Positions 52,818 to 61,668 are shown, numbered from the stretch's first letter. The stretch: DNA of 64,000 bases from JADZAI01 sp046348585 (GCA_046348585.1 JAXMDZ010000006.1:1-64000), one strand, 5' to 3'. Program-made: numbers and translations. Notes: generated from the sequence alone by a model not told the origin.

Positions 52818-53468
52818 TCAGACGAGGCCGTCCGCCACTTCCTGCGCCGCGCCCTTCAGCCATTCGCGCATGAAGGGGTGGTGCCAGACCCGGTCGGCAT
52901 AGGCCTTGGCCGCGCCGCTCAGCGCCACGTCGTAGCTGTGGAAGCGCGAGACGACCGGGGCATAGAAGAAATCGGCGTTGCCGAAGGTCTCGCCGAAGAG
53001 ATAAGGCCCGCCGCTCGCCGCCAGACATTCCTCCCACACCGCGACGATGCGCCCGATCGCCTTGGCGGTGCCTTCGCTCGGCGTCCGGCCGGGCATGTGG
53101 CGGGCGAACTCCATGGAGAATTGCTGGCGCAGCGGCGCGAAGCCCGAATGCATCTCGGCCGCCACCGCCCGGGCTTTCGCCCGCGCCATGCGCCCTTCCG
53201 GCCACAGCCCGGCGGCGGGGGCGATCTCGGCCATGAACTCGGCGATCGCCAGGCTGTCCCAGATCTGGTGACGCCGCCCGCCTTCCTCGACGGTCAGCAT
53301 CGGCACCAGGCCGGAGGGCGAAACCTTCTTCACCTCTTCCTCGGTGTCGTCGTGGCGCAGCCGCACATACTGCTCCTCGAAGGGCAGGCCCGAGGCCCTG
53401 ACCGGCAGCCAGCCGCGCAGCGACCAGGACGACCAGTTCCTGGTTCCGACGGCGAGGGTGAGCTTCAT
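52818..53468 (-). CDS. Glutathione S-transferase family protein
   Basis: Protein of 216 aa: thioredoxin-like N-domain (LTLAVGTRNWSSWSLRGWLPV with a possible catalytic Ser, then PSGLVPMLTVEEGG and IWDSLAIAEFMAEIAP, the glutathione gamma-Glu site), and an all-alpha C-domain (YLFGETFGNADFFYAPVVSR, DRVWHHPFMREWLKG). It belongs to the GST clade whose N-terminus reads RNWSSWS. Physiological substrate unknown; monocistronic. Confidence 0.92.
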   Translation of the reverse strand: MKLTLAVGTRNWSSWSLRGWLPVRASGLPFEEQYVRLRHDDTEEEVKKVSPSGLVPMLTVEEGGRRHQIWDSLAIAEFMAEIAPAAGLWPEGRMARAKARAVAAEMHSGFAPLRQQFSMEFARHMPGRTPSEGTAKAIGRIVAVWEECLAASGGPYLFGETFGNADFFYAPVVSRFHSYDVALSGAAKAYADRVWHHPFMREWLKGAAQEVADGLV

Positions 53469-53579
53469 GGGGGCCTCCGTTTGATTCGGGATGCGCCGAG
53501 ACCCTATTCTCGCGCCCCCGGCGCCGCCACCGCCTTCCGCCGCCAGACCGCCTCACAAAACCGCCAGTCCAAGAGCCCC

Positions 53580-54977
53580 ATGTCCCTTCCCGATATCGAC
53601 GTTCTCGCCGCCGACGATGCCCGTCCCGCCGTGCCGCTCCATGCGGTGCCGGCTGCCGCCTTCGAGGCCTTCGCCGCCGCGCAAGGGCAACGCTTCGCCG
53701 CCTGGGCGAAGGCGCAGGACTTCTCCGGCCAGTCCGGCCGGCTGCTGCTCGTTCCCGACGAGGCGGGGGCGCTCGGCCTCGCCGTGCTGGGCGCCGGCAA
53801 GGGCGACGACAAGCTGATCTTCGGCGCGGCCGCCGCGCTGCCCGCCGGCGATTACCGCATCGCCGGCGATGGCGGGACGGGCGGGCATTTCGCGGCGCTC
53901 GGCTTCGCGCTCGGGGCCTATGCCTACACCGCCTTCAAGCCCTCCAAGGCCAAAGCCGCCAAGGCCCGCCTGCTCGTCGATCCGGCGGTCCTGCCCGGCG
54001 CGGTGCGGCAGGCGCGGGCGATCTGGTTCGCCCGCGATCTCGTCAACGCCCCCGCCAATGCGATGGGCCCGGCCGATCTGGAGCGCGCCGCCCGCATCGT
54101 CGCGGCGGCCGGCGGCGCGGCCGTGCGGGTCGTCGAGGGCGACGACCTCCTCGCCCGCAACTACCCGATGATCCATGCGGTCGGCCGCGCCTCGGCGCGC
54201 GCGCCGAGGCTCATCGACATGACCTGGGGCGACGAGGCGGCCCCCAAAGTGACGCTGGTCGGCAAGGGCGTCTGCTTCGATTCCGGCGGCCTCGACCTCA
54301 AGACCGCGTCCGGCATGGCGCTGATGAAAAAGGACATGGGCGGCGCCGCCGCCATGCTGGGCCTTGCTCACATGGTGATGGACGCGGGCCTCAACGTGCG
54401 CCTGAGGGTGCTGATCCCGGCGGTCGAGAACGCGGTCTCGGGCGATGCCTACCGGCCGGGCGACGTGCTCGCCAGCCGCAAGGGTCTGACGGTCGAGATC
54501 GGCAACACCGACGCCGAAGGCCGTCTCGTCCTCGCCGACGCGCTGGCCGAGGCCGACGACGAAACGCCCGCGCTGCTGATCTGCATGGCGACGCTGACCG
54601 GCGCGGCGCGGGTCGCCACCGGCTTCGAGCTGCCGCCGCTCTTCACCCATGACGAGACGCTCGCCGCCGATCTCGCGGTCCGGGCGATCGCCGAACAGGA
54701 CCCGATGTGGCGGCTGCCGCTCTGGAAGAACTATGACGGCTGGATCGACGGCAAGGTCGCCGACATCACCAACTCGGCCGACTCCTCCTATGCCGGGGCG
54801 ATCACCGCCGCGCTGTTCCTCAACCGCTTCGTCACCCGAACGCCGAGCTTCGTGCATTTCGACGTCGCCGCCTGGACCGACAAGCCGCGTCCCGGCCACC
54901 CGGCCGGGGCCGAGGCGCAGGCCATCCGCGCGCTGTTCGCGCTGCTCGGCGACCGTTTCGGATCGAAAACGTCTTGA
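53580..54977 (+). CDS. Leucyl aminopeptidase family protein (M17)
   Basis: Protein of 465 aa. The C-terminal M17 domain carries the metal-site signature: VGKGVCFDSGGLDLKTASGMALMKKDMGG (Lys and Asp ligands, quoted in part), GDAYRPGDVLASRKGLTVEIGN and NTDAEGRLVLADAL, the family hallmark. A zinc/manganese exopeptidase releasing N-terminal residues. Start ATG 53580. It is followed by a MarR-like regulator and an NlpC/P60 hydrolase in the same direction, a grouping frequent in alphaproteobacteria, which hints at murein-peptide turnover. Confidence 0.95.
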   Translation: MSLPDIDVLAADDARPAVPLHAVPAAAFEAFAAAQGQRFAAWAKAQDFSGQSGRLLLVPDEAGALGLAVLGAGKGDDKLIFGAAAALPAGDYRIAGDGGTGGHFAALGFALGAYAYTAFKPSKAKAAKARLLVDPAVLPGAVRQARAIWFARDLVNAPANAMGPADLERAARIVAAAGGAAVRVVEGDDLLARNYPMIHAVGRASARAPRLIDMTWGDEAAPKVTLVGKGVCFDSGGLDLKTASGMALMKKDMGGAAAMLGLAHMVMDAGLNVRLRVLIPAVENAVSGDAYRPGDVLASRKGLTVEIGNTDAEGRLVLADALAEADDETPALLICMATLTGAARVATGFELPPLFTHDETLAADLAVRAIAEQDPMWRLPLWKNYDGWIDGKVADITNSADSSYAGAITAALFLNRFVTRTPSFVHFDVAAWTDKPRPGHPAGAEAQAIRALFALLGDRFGSKTS

Positions 54978-55028
54978 TCGCGGCGGGCGAAATCCGCACA
55001 GTCGGATCGAGCCGCGACGGAACCGCCC

Positions 55029-55382
55029 ATGCCGCTTGAGATCAAGCCGATGACCGCGCTGGCGCTGTGGCGCGAGGTGACGCTGGAAGGGGTGCGCTCC
55101 GACGCGCCCGACCTCACCCAGCGCCAGCTCGCCATCCTGCTGCACGTCTATCTGGTGCCGCCGCCGCACACCGTGCGCGGCCTCGCCCAGACGCTGAAGG
55201 TGACCAAGCCCGCGATCACCCGGGCGCTCGACACGCTCGGGCGTCTGGGCTTGCTGAAGCGCCGTCGCGACGAGGACGACCGCCGCAACGTGCTGGTGCA
55301 GCGCACGGTGAAGGGCTCGGTCTTCCTCAGCGATTTCGGCGACCGCGTCGCGGCGACGGCCGGGCGCTTCGACACGGTATGA
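55029..55382 (+). CDS. MarR-like winged-helix transcriptional regulator
   Basis: Protein of 117 aa with a winged helix: LTQRQLAILLHVYLVPPPHTVRGLAQTLKVTKPAITRALDTLGRLGLLKRRRDEDDRR (quoted for positions 30-88; key parts TVRGLAQTLKV and DEDDRRNVLV). The wing with D-x-R-R is typical of MarR. Its TGA overlaps the NlpC/P60 ATG by four bases, so it is probably coexpressed with that gene and may autoregulate. Ligand unknown. Confidence 0.88.
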   Translation: MPLEIKPMTALALWREVTLEGVRSDAPDLTQRQLAILLHVYLVPPPHTVRGLAQTLKVTKPAITRALDTLGRLGLLKRRRDEDDRRNVLVQRTVKGSVFLSDFGDRVAATAGRFDTV

Positions 55383-56218
55383 GCCTCGACCGCCGCCTGA
55401 CCCCGATGCGGCCCGATCTCGCCGCCCGCCATCTCAAGGGCCGGGTCGAGGCGGCCGCGTTCGCCGACGGCGTGCCGCTGGCCGGGCGGGTGGCGCGCAG
55501 CTGGATCCGCCGCCGCCCCGAGGCCGCTGCGCCGGTCGAAACCGAACTTCTCTTCGGCGAGACCTTCACGGTCTACGAGACGAAGGACGGCTGGTGCTGG
55601 GGCCAGGCGCGGCTCGATTCCTATGTCGGCTATGTCGCCGCCGCCGATCTCGGCCCGGCCGCGATCGCGCCGACCCACCGGGTGAGCGCCGCCTCGACCT
55701 TCGTCTATGCCGCCGCCGATCTCAAAGCGCCGGTGCTGACGGCGCTGCCGATGAACGCCGCCGTCGCGCCGGGGGCGGGCGATTATGCGCCGCTGGCGAC
55801 CGGCGGCTTCGTCTATGCCCGCCACCTCGCGCCGCTCGCCGCGACGGCGGACGATTTCGTCGCGGTCGCCGAGCGCTTTGTCGGCGTGCCCTATCTCTGG
55901 GGTGGGCGCACGCCGTTCGGCTTCGACTGCTCGGGCCTCGTGCAGGCGGCGCTCCAGCTCTGCGGCGTCGCCGCGCCGCGCGACACCGACATGCAGGAGG
56001 CGGGGCTGGGCGCGCCGGTCGCGCCGGGGCCGGACCTGCAACGCCTCAGGCGCGGCGATCTGATCTTCTGGAAGGGCCATGTCGGCATCATGCGCGACGC
56101 GGTGCGCCTGCTGCACGCCAACGCCCATCACATGCAGGTGGCGAGCGAGCCGCTCGCCGCGGCGGTCGCGCGCATCGCCCCCAAGGGCGGCCCGATCACG
56201 GCGGTGCGGCGGCTTTAG
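55379..56218 (+). CDS. NlpC/P60 family cell-wall hydrolase with SH3-like domain
   Basis: Protein of 279 aa. N-terminal SH3-like part (LLFGETFTVYETKDGWCWGQ, YVGYVAAADL, about 55-150), then the NlpC/P60 papain-like domain with catalytic Cys in FGFDCSGLVQAAL (about 183), His in FWKGHVGIM and a further polar His in HANAHHMQV. It cleaves gamma-D-Glu-DAP peptides of murein. No signal peptide is visible, so it may act on recycled peptides in the cytoplasm. Start ATG 55379 overlaps the MarR stop. Confidence 0.93.
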   Translation: MSLDRRLTPMRPDLAARHLKGRVEAAAFADGVPLAGRVARSWIRRRPEAAAPVETELLFGETFTVYETKDGWCWGQARLDSYVGYVAAADLGPAAIAPTHRVSAASTFVYAAADLKAPVLTALPMNAAVAPGAGDYAPLATGGFVYARHLAPLAATADDFVAVAERFVGVPYLWGGRTPFGFDCSGLVQAALQLCGVAAPRDTDMQEAGLGAPVAPGPDLQRLRRGDLIFWKGHVGIMRDAVRLLHANAHHMQVASEPLAAAVARIAPKGGPITAVRRL

Positions 56219-56253
56219 CGCGGACCGGGAGGCGGTGGAGCCGGCTGAGGCCG

Positions 56254-56337
56254 CCCTCATGGCCGGGCCTGACCCGGCCATCCAGACGAGCGGTCAGCCG
56301 CCGCACTGGATGGCCGCCTCAAGGGCGGCCATGAGGG
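56254..56337. repeat. Large inverted repeat with 32-bp arms, containing REP-like palindromes
   Basis: Arm 1 (56254-56285) starts CCCTCATGGCCG and ends CGGCCATCCAG; arm 2 (56306-56337) starts CTGGATGGCCG and ends CGGCCATGAGGG. The outer 11-12 bases pair perfectly, and each arm itself contains a smaller palindrome (CCGGGCCTGACCCGG in arm 1). A 20-bp spacer separates them. It lies between two converging genes, so it may act as a bidirectional terminator or be a mobile extragenic element. The arm 1 core recurs at 17892. Confidence 0.8.
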
Positions 56338-56375
56338 GGAAGGACACCTCGGGCTGGGTGGGAGCCGAGGGTTGC

Positions 56376-57626
56376 CTAGCCGATCCCGAACAGGCCGAGA
56401 TGGGTCGTCATCTCTTCCGGCCCCAGCGGGAAGTCGGTGCCGCCGCGCGCCAGCAGCCGCTCGCGGCCGGGCAGCTTCAGCACGAAGGACTGGATTTCGG
56501 TCGAGATACGCATCGGAAGGCCGGCCTTCCAGACCAGCGCCGTCACCGCGCGGGCGCTGCGTGAATCGAGAATGCGCGCCGCCTGCGCCGATTGCACCTT
56601 CGCCAGCGCCGCCAGCGCCAGGCCGACCGTTTCGCGCTCGCCCGCCTCGGCCGCCGCGCCGACGAAAGCCTCGTCGAGCCGCCCGGCCTTCAGCGCCGCC
56701 TGAACGCGGCGCTCCGCCTCGCTGGCCGCGTCCGCCGTCTCGATCCGCCGCCGCGCCGCCGCTTTCAGCGCCGCCGCCGCCGCATCGTCGAGGCCGGGCC
56801 GCGCCGCCATGCGCTCGATCAGCGCCGACGACACGAAGCCGGCGATGCGCCGCAGCACGCGCTCCGACAGATTGGGCCGCATCGCCAGCGGCGTGTGCCA
56901 GGCCTCGATCTCGGCCGCCTTGGCGAGGATGGTCTCCAGCGCCCGGTCGCCGATCTCGGCCGTCTCGTTGGCGATGAGGGCGGCGACCGCGCCGATGTCG
57001 GCGCGCGCGATGACCGCCTCGCACACCGCCGCCGACAGACCGCGCCGCCGGGCGACGGCGGCGAGGCGTTCCGAGACGCGGGCGAGATCGACGATCTCCT
57101 TCAGGTCGGCGTCGTTGAGCAGCGGCGAATACTCGACCACCGCGCAGGCGATCCGGTCGTCCTCGTCCAGCGCCAGCCGGCGCACCAGATCGCGCGGCAC
57201 GTTGGCGGCCGACTTCACCGCCTCGGCGACGATCGCCCGCACGCGCGGCAGCTGGTCGCGGGCGAGCCGCTGGAGCGTCTCGATGGCGAGGTCGCGGATG
57301 CGGGCATGGGCGGCGGCGTCGAGATCGGGCACCAGGCGGGCGATCTTGCGCGCCAGCTCCTCGCGCACGCCGTCGTCGGGGTCGTCGGCCAGGCGCCGGT
57401 CGGCCTTGGCCGGGGTCGAGGGATTGGCGGCGACGCGGCGGCGGATTTCGGGGTCGCGGTCGCCGGCCAGGAAATAGAGGATCTCCGGCTCCACGCCCTC
57501 GCGCGCCGCCAGGTCGCGGTGCAGCCGCGCGGAATGGCGCTCCAGCGCCTCGCGGGCCGCTTCGTAGCTCAGCCGGTCCGGCAGGGCCGGGCGGCCGAGC
57601 AGCCGTCCGATCAGGGCCTTGAGCAT
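56376..57626 (-). CDS. DUF2336 domain-containing protein
   Basis: Protein of 416 aa, nearly all alpha-helical and rich in Ala, Arg, Asp and Glu, with HEAT-like repeats (for example EILYFLAGDRDPEIRRRVAANPSTP in part, RRLADDPDDGVREELARKIARL in part). The arrangement is that of the alphaproteobacterial DUF2336 family, of unknown function. No TM or signal. A perfect CtrA-type box lies 42 bp upstream of the start (57668-57682), suggesting cell-cycle control. Confidence 0.88.
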   Translation of the reverse strand: MLKALIGRLLGRPALPDRLSYEAAREALERHSARLHRDLAAREGVEPEILYFLAGDRDPEIRRRVAANPSTPAKADRRLADDPDDGVREELARKIARLVPDLDAAAHARIRDLAIETLQRLARDQLPRVRAIVAEAVKSAANVPRDLVRRLALDEDDRIACAVVEYSPLLNDADLKEIVDLARVSERLAAVARRRGLSAAVCEAVIARADIGAVAALIANETAEIGDRALETILAKAAEIEAWHTPLAMRPNLSERVLRRIAGFVSSALIERMAARPGLDDAAAAALKAAARRRIETADAASEAERRVQAALKAGRLDEAFVGAAAEAGERETVGLALAALAKVQSAQAARILDSRSARAVTALVWKAGLPMRISTEIQSFVLKLPGRERLLARGGTDFPLGPEEMTTHLGLFGIG

Positions 57627-57667
57627 GGGACTCCTCGCCTCGGGGCGGGGAGCCTAGCGGCACGCTG

Positions 57668-57682
57668 TTAAAGCCGATTTAA
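57668..57682. promoter_or_regulatory. Perfect CtrA-type box between DUF2336 and the HAD nucleotidase gene
   Basis: TTAAAGCCGATTTAA, an exact TTAA-N7-TTAA, 42 bp upstream of the DUF2336 start and 22 bp upstream of the nucleotidase start. It could activate one gene and repress the other. Confidence 0.6.
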
Positions 57683-57704
57683 GTCTGCTACCCCCCTCGC
57701 CCTG

Positions 57705-58409
57705 ATGACCCGACCCGATTTCCGCCCCGATTTCCGCCACGTCGACGTCTGGCTGTTCGACCTCGACAACACGCTCTACGACGCCAATTGCGGCGTCTTC
57801 CCCCAGATCGACCGCAACATGAAGCGGTTCCTGATGGCCGAGTTCGGGCTCGACGAGGCGCGGGCGCACGCCTACCAGAAGGAACTCTACCGCGACTACG
57901 GCACCACGCTCAGCGGGCTGATGAACCGCCACAACATGGACCCGGCCCGCTTCCTGGAGCATGTCCACGACATCGACCTCGCCGAGCTCGCGCATGACGC
58001 GCATCTGGCCGAGGCGCTCGCCCGCCTGCCGGGGCGCAAGGCGATCTTCACCAACGGCAGCCGCCGTCACGCCGAGAACATCGCCGCGAAGCTGGGCGTG
58101 CTGGACGAGTTCGACGCGATCTTCGACATCGTCTCGGCCGGCTATCGTCCCAAGCCCGATCCGCTCGCCTACGAGGCGGTGCTCGGCCATTACGGCGCGA
58201 AGGGCGAGCGCGCCGCGATGTTCGAGGACCTCAAGCGCAATCTGGTGCCGGCCGCCGCGCTCGACATGACGACGGTGTGGATCGCCAACGACGCGCCGTG
58301 GGCCCATGGCGGCCCGCCCATGCCGGACGACGGCGAGGATCATATCCATCACGTCGCCGAGGCGGTCGCCGCCTTCCTGCATTCGATCGAAATCGGAGAT
58401 CACGCATGA
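57705..58409 (+). CDS. HAD-family pyrimidine 5'-nucleotidase
   Basis: Protein of 234 aa, SDT1/PHM8-like. HAD motif I WLFDLDNTLYDA (nucleophile Asp near residue 19), motif II IFTNGSRRHA (about 120), motif III Lys in YRPKPDPLAY and motif IV with MFEDLKRNLVPA. Hydrolyses pyrimidine nucleoside monophosphates in relatives. Its TGA overlaps the dapD ATG by four bases, an order common in alphaproteobacteria, so dapD is probably cotranscribed with it. Confidence 0.93.
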   Translation: MTRPDFRPDFRHVDVWLFDLDNTLYDANCGVFPQIDRNMKRFLMAEFGLDEARAHAYQKELYRDYGTTLSGLMNRHNMDPARFLEHVHDIDLAELAHDAHLAEALARLPGRKAIFTNGSRRHAENIAAKLGVLDEFDAIFDIVSAGYRPKPDPLAYEAVLGHYGAKGERAAMFEDLKRNLVPAAALDMTTVWIANDAPWAHGGPPMPDDGEDHIHHVAEAVAAFLHSIEIGDHA

Positions 58410-59230
58410 CCGACAGCCTGAAGAGCGCCATCGAGGCCGCCTGGGACGAGCGCGAGGCGCTCTCGCCGGCCACCAAGGGCGCGGCCCGCGAGGCGGTCGA
58501 GGCGGCGCTGACGCTGCTCGATACGGGCGAGGCGCGGGTCGCCGAGAAGCACGGCGGCGAATGGCTCGTCCATCAATGGCTGAAGAAGGCGGTGCTGCTG
58601 TCGTTCCGGCTGAACGACATGGGCCTCATCGCCGGCGCGCCGGGCGAGAACGCGAACTGGTGGGACAAGGTGCCCTCGAAGTTCGAGGGCTGGACGGCGG
58701 AGCATTTCCGCGCCGCCGGTTTCCGCGCCGTGCCGGGGGCCATCGTCCGCCGCTCGGCCTTTATCGGCAAGGGCGCGGTGCTGATGCCGAGCTTCGTCAA
58801 TGTCGGGGCGCGGGTCGGCGAGGCGACGATGGTCGACACATGGGCGACGGTCGGCTCGTGTGCGCAGATCGGCGCGCGGGTGCATATCTCGGGCGGGGCG
58901 GGAATCGGCGGCGTGCTGGAGCCGCTCCAGGCCAATCCGGTGGTGATCGAGGACGATTGCTTCATCGGCGCGCGCTCGGAAGTCGCCGAGGGCGTCATCG
59001 TCGGCGAGGGCTCCGTGCTGTCGATGGGGGTGTTCCTCGGCCAGTCGACCAAGATCGTCGACCGCGCGACCGGCGAAATCCATTACGGCCGCGTGCCGCC
59101 CTTTTCGGTCGTCGTGCCGGGGACGATCGGCGGCGGCGGCGGACCGGCGCTCGCCTGCGCCGTCATCGTCAAGACGGTCGACGCCCGCACCCGCTCCAAG
59201 ACCTCGATCAACGAGCTGCTGCGCGACTAG
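58406..59230 (+). CDS. dapD: Tetrahydrodipicolinate N-succinyltransferase DapD
   Basis: Protein of 274 aa. Helical N-domain, then a left-handed beta-helix built of hexapeptide repeats (AFIGKGAVLMPSFVNVGARVGE in part, MVDTWATVGSCAQIGARVHISGGAGIGG in part), with FFIGARSEVAEGVIVGE-like sequence and a C-terminal KTVDARTRSKTSINELLRD. First committed succinylase step of DAP/lysine synthesis; DapE in the same window acts two steps later. The last bases overlap the converging ABM gene at CTAG. Confidence 0.98.
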   Translation: MTDSLKSAIEAAWDEREALSPATKGAAREAVEAALTLLDTGEARVAEKHGGEWLVHQWLKKAVLLSFRLNDMGLIAGAPGENANWWDKVPSKFEGWTAEHFRAAGFRAVPGAIVRRSAFIGKGAVLMPSFVNVGARVGEATMVDTWATVGSCAQIGARVHISGGAGIGGVLEPLQANPVVIEDDCFIGARSEVAEGVIVGEGSVLSMGVFLGQSTKIVDRATGEIHYGRVPPFSVVVPGTIGGGGGPALACAVIVKTVDARTRSKTSINELLRD

Positions 59231-59529
59231 GGCGTCTCGGTCACCGAGGCGATCTCGTAGATTTTGAGCTGGCGGTCGTGCATGCCGATCTTCGGCTGCG
59301 CGGCGCGCCAGGCGGCGAGATGGGGCGTCGCGCGATGGAAGTCGAGCGCCGCCCGGTCGCGCCACACCTCGAAGACCCGCACCAGCGTCGGGTCCATCAC
59401 GTCCTGCGCGAACGAGAAGGTGATGCAGCCCTCCTCGGCCCGCGAGGCGGCGATGATCGCCGCGACCGCGGGCCGGGCGATCTCCATCGTCGCCGGATCG
59501 AAGCGGAAGGTGCCCGCGAGGACCAGCAT
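59227..59529 (-). CDS. Antibiotic biosynthesis monooxygenase (ABM/YgiN-like) domain protein
   Basis: Protein of 100 aa with a ferredoxin-like ABM fold: VLAGTFRFDPATMEIA, then EEGCITFSFAQDVMDPTLVRVFEVWRD (in part) with the EVW motif, and ALDFHRATPHLAAW containing the conserved His. Related to quinol or heme-type monooxygenases. Its ATG shares one base with the SDR stop (TGATG), so the two are coupled. Its own stop interlocks with the dapD stop on the other strand. Confidence 0.88.
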   Translation of the reverse strand: MLVLAGTFRFDPATMEIARPAVAAIIAASRAEEGCITFSFAQDVMDPTLVRVFEVWRDRAALDFHRATPHLAAWRAAQPKIGMHDRQLKIYEIASVTETP

Positions 59530-60392
59530 CACGCCTTGCCCGGCTGCAGCGCCGCCAGCGCGGCGGCGTCGATGCCCATCGCCTGCAGGATCGGCGCGAA
59601 GGCCTCGCCGCCGGTCGGCCCGACCGTGATGCCGCCATCGACCACCAGCGCGTGGCCGGTGACGAAGCCCGAACCGTCGCTGGCGAGATAGAGCGCGGCT
59701 TCCGCGATGTCGGCGGGCAGGCCGCCGCGCGGGATCGGCTGCGCCGACCCGGACGACTTGGCGATCGCATCGACCATCGTGTCGGCGGCCTGGCGGCCCA
59801 GGCCCATCGAGGCGCCGAAGATCGACGTGGCGATGAGGCCGGGGCAGATCGCGTTGACGCGGATATTGTGCGGGCCGAGCTGCGCCGCCGCGACCTTGGT
59901 CATGTGCACGATGCCGGCCTTGGCGATCGAATAGAGGATCGGGCCGAAGCCGTTCTGCAGGCCGGCGACCGAGGCGGTCGAGATGATCGAGCCGCCGCCC
60001 GCCGCCTTCATGTGCGGCACGGCGTATTTCATGCCGAACAGCGCGGCGCGGATATGCAGATGCATCACGCTGTCGAAGCCTTCGGCGGTCACGTCCTCGG
60101 CCGTCTCCATCGCCCCGCCGGTGCCGGCGTTGTTGTAGAGCGCGTCGATCTTGCCCCAGGTCGAAACCGCGAGGTCGATCGCCGCCTTGATGTCGGCCTC
60201 GCTCGTCACGTCGCAGCGGACATAGCGGAAGGCGTCGCCCAGCTCCTCGGCCATGCGCGCGCCCTTGTCGTCCTGAAGGTCCGCGCCGACGACCTTCGCG
60301 CCCTCGCGCACGAAGAGATCGACCGTTCCGCGCCCGATCCCCGACGCCGCGCCGGTGATCACCGCAACCTTGCCTGCCAGACGCCCCGCCAT
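59529..60392 (-). CDS. Short-chain dehydrogenase/reductase
   Basis: Protein of 287 aa of the classical SDR family. Cofactor motif VITGAASGIGRG at residues 11-22, ADLQ for NAD preference, NNAG near 92, and catalytic Ser (STASVAG) with YSIAK (Tyr/Lys). C-terminal VDGGITVGPTGGEAFAPI. Substrate not determinable. Forms a small operon with the downstream ABM monooxygenase, which suggests a shared, possibly catabolic, pathway. Confidence 0.93.
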   Translation of the reverse strand: MAGRLAGKVAVITGAASGIGRGTVDLFVREGAKVVGADLQDDKGARMAEELGDAFRYVRCDVTSEADIKAAIDLAVSTWGKIDALYNNAGTGGAMETAEDVTAEGFDSVMHLHIRAALFGMKYAVPHMKAAGGGSIISTASVAGLQNGFGPILYSIAKAGIVHMTKVAAAQLGPHNIRVNAICPGLIATSIFGASMGLGRQAADTMVDAIAKSSGSAQPIPRGGLPADIAEAALYLASDGSGFVTGHALVVDGGITVGPTGGEAFAPILQAMGIDAAALAALQPGKA

Positions 60393-60503
60393 GTCGCACT
60401 CCCTCAGGTTTTTTGGACGGCGCACCATCCTCGCCTGGAGCCGTCCGGGCAAGCCCGGTTTCGCCGATTTGACCGGGACCGGCGGCCTCTCTACACCGCC
60501 GCC

Positions 60504-61664
60504 ATGAACGCATTCCTCGACGCCCTGACGCTGGCGCAGGATCTGATCCGCTGCCCCAGCGTAACCCCGGCCGACGCCGGCGCGCTCGGCGTGCTGGCCG
60601 CGGCGCTTGAGCCGTTCGGCTTCCGCTGCGAGATCATGCGCTTCGAGGACGAAGGCACGCCGCCGGTCGACAATCTCTATGCGCGGCTCGGCACGGCGGC
60701 CCCGGTCCTCTGCTTCGCCGGCCATACCGACGTCGTGCCACCGGGCGATCCCGCCGCCTGGAGCGCCGATCCCTTCGCCGGGCGCATCGAGGACGGCGTG
60801 CTGATCGGGCGCGGCGCCAACGACATGAAGAGCGCCATCGCCGCCTTCGCCGCCGCCGCCGCCGCCTTCTCGCCGCGCCTCGGCGAGCGCGGCTCGATCG
60901 CCTTCCTGATCACCGGCGACGAGGAAGGCCCGGCGATCAACGGCACGGTGAAGATGCTGGAGGCGCTGGCGGCGCGCGGCGAGCGGATCGACCATTGCGT
61001 CGTCGGCGAGCCGACCAGCCAGCGCCGGGTCGGCGACACGCTGAAGATCGGCCGCCGCGGCTCGTGCACCGGACGGCTGCGCGTGCTCGGCGCGCAGGGC
61101 CACGTCGCCTATCCGCACAAGGCCGACAACCCGATCCCCAGGCTCGTCGCCATCCTCGCCGCGCTCACCGCGCGCCGCCTCGATTCCGGCACGCCCTATT
61201 TCGAGCCGTCCAATCTGGAAGTGACGACCGTCGATGTCGGCAATCCGGCGACCAACGTGATCCCCGCCGAAGCGCGCGCCGTCTTCAACATCCGCCACAA
61301 CGATCTCCAGACCGCCGAAGGGCTGGAGGCCTGGGTGCACGATGTCTGCCGCGCGGCGATCGCCGCCGGGGGCGGGGCCTACGAACTCGACTGGAGCGTC
61401 GGCGGCGACGTCTTCCTGACCGGCCCCGGCCCGTTCGTCGAACTGCTCGCCGATTCGGTCCGCGATGTGACCGGCCATGTGCCGGAACTTTCCACCGGCG
61501 GCGGCACTTCGGACGCGCGCTTCATCAAGAACTATTGCCCGGTGGCCGAACTCGGCCTCGTCGGAGAGACCATGCACAAGGTCGACGAACAGGTGCCCGT
61601 CGCCGACATCGCGGCGCTTGAGGCGATCTACGCCGCCGTGCTGACCCGCTATTTCGGGGCCTGA
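60504..61664 (+). CDS. dapE: Succinyl-diaminopimelate desuccinylase DapE
   Basis: Protein of 386 aa, dizinc M20 peptidase family. Metal ligands in FAGHTDVVPPGD (His) and GRGANDMKS (bridging Asp), catalytic Glu in ITGDEEGPAINGT, further ligands in CVVGEPTS and in the C-terminal His of GETMHKVDEQ. It releases L,L-DAP and succinate for lysine and peptidoglycan. Start ATG 60504; the open frame upstream of it is antisense to the SDR gene and not real. murI follows after 4 bp. Confidence 0.98.
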   Translation: MNAFLDALTLAQDLIRCPSVTPADAGALGVLAAALEPFGFRCEIMRFEDEGTPPVDNLYARLGTAAPVLCFAGHTDVVPPGDPAAWSADPFAGRIEDGVLIGRGANDMKSAIAAFAAAAAAFSPRLGERGSIAFLITGDEEGPAINGTVKMLEALAARGERIDHCVVGEPTSQRRVGDTLKIGRRGSCTGRLRVLGAQGHVAYPHKADNPIPRLVAILAALTARRLDSGTPYFEPSNLEVTTVDVGNPATNVIPAEARAVFNIRHNDLQTAEGLEAWVHDVCRAAIAAGGGAYELDWSVGGDVFLTGPGPFVELLADSVRDVTGHVPELSTGGGTSDARFIKNYCPVAELGLVGETMHKVDEQVPVADIAALEAIYAAVLTRYFGA

Positions 61665-61668
61665 GCGC

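Noticed and set aside
51632..52873. 413-codon plus-strand frame overlapping the TAXI gene
   Set aside because: Arg/Pro-rich out-of-frame shadow; the TAXI frame has the family motifs.
59652..60503. N-terminal extension of the DapE frame
   Set aside because: It is antisense to the SDR gene and lacks any domain; ATG 60504 gives normal DapE length.
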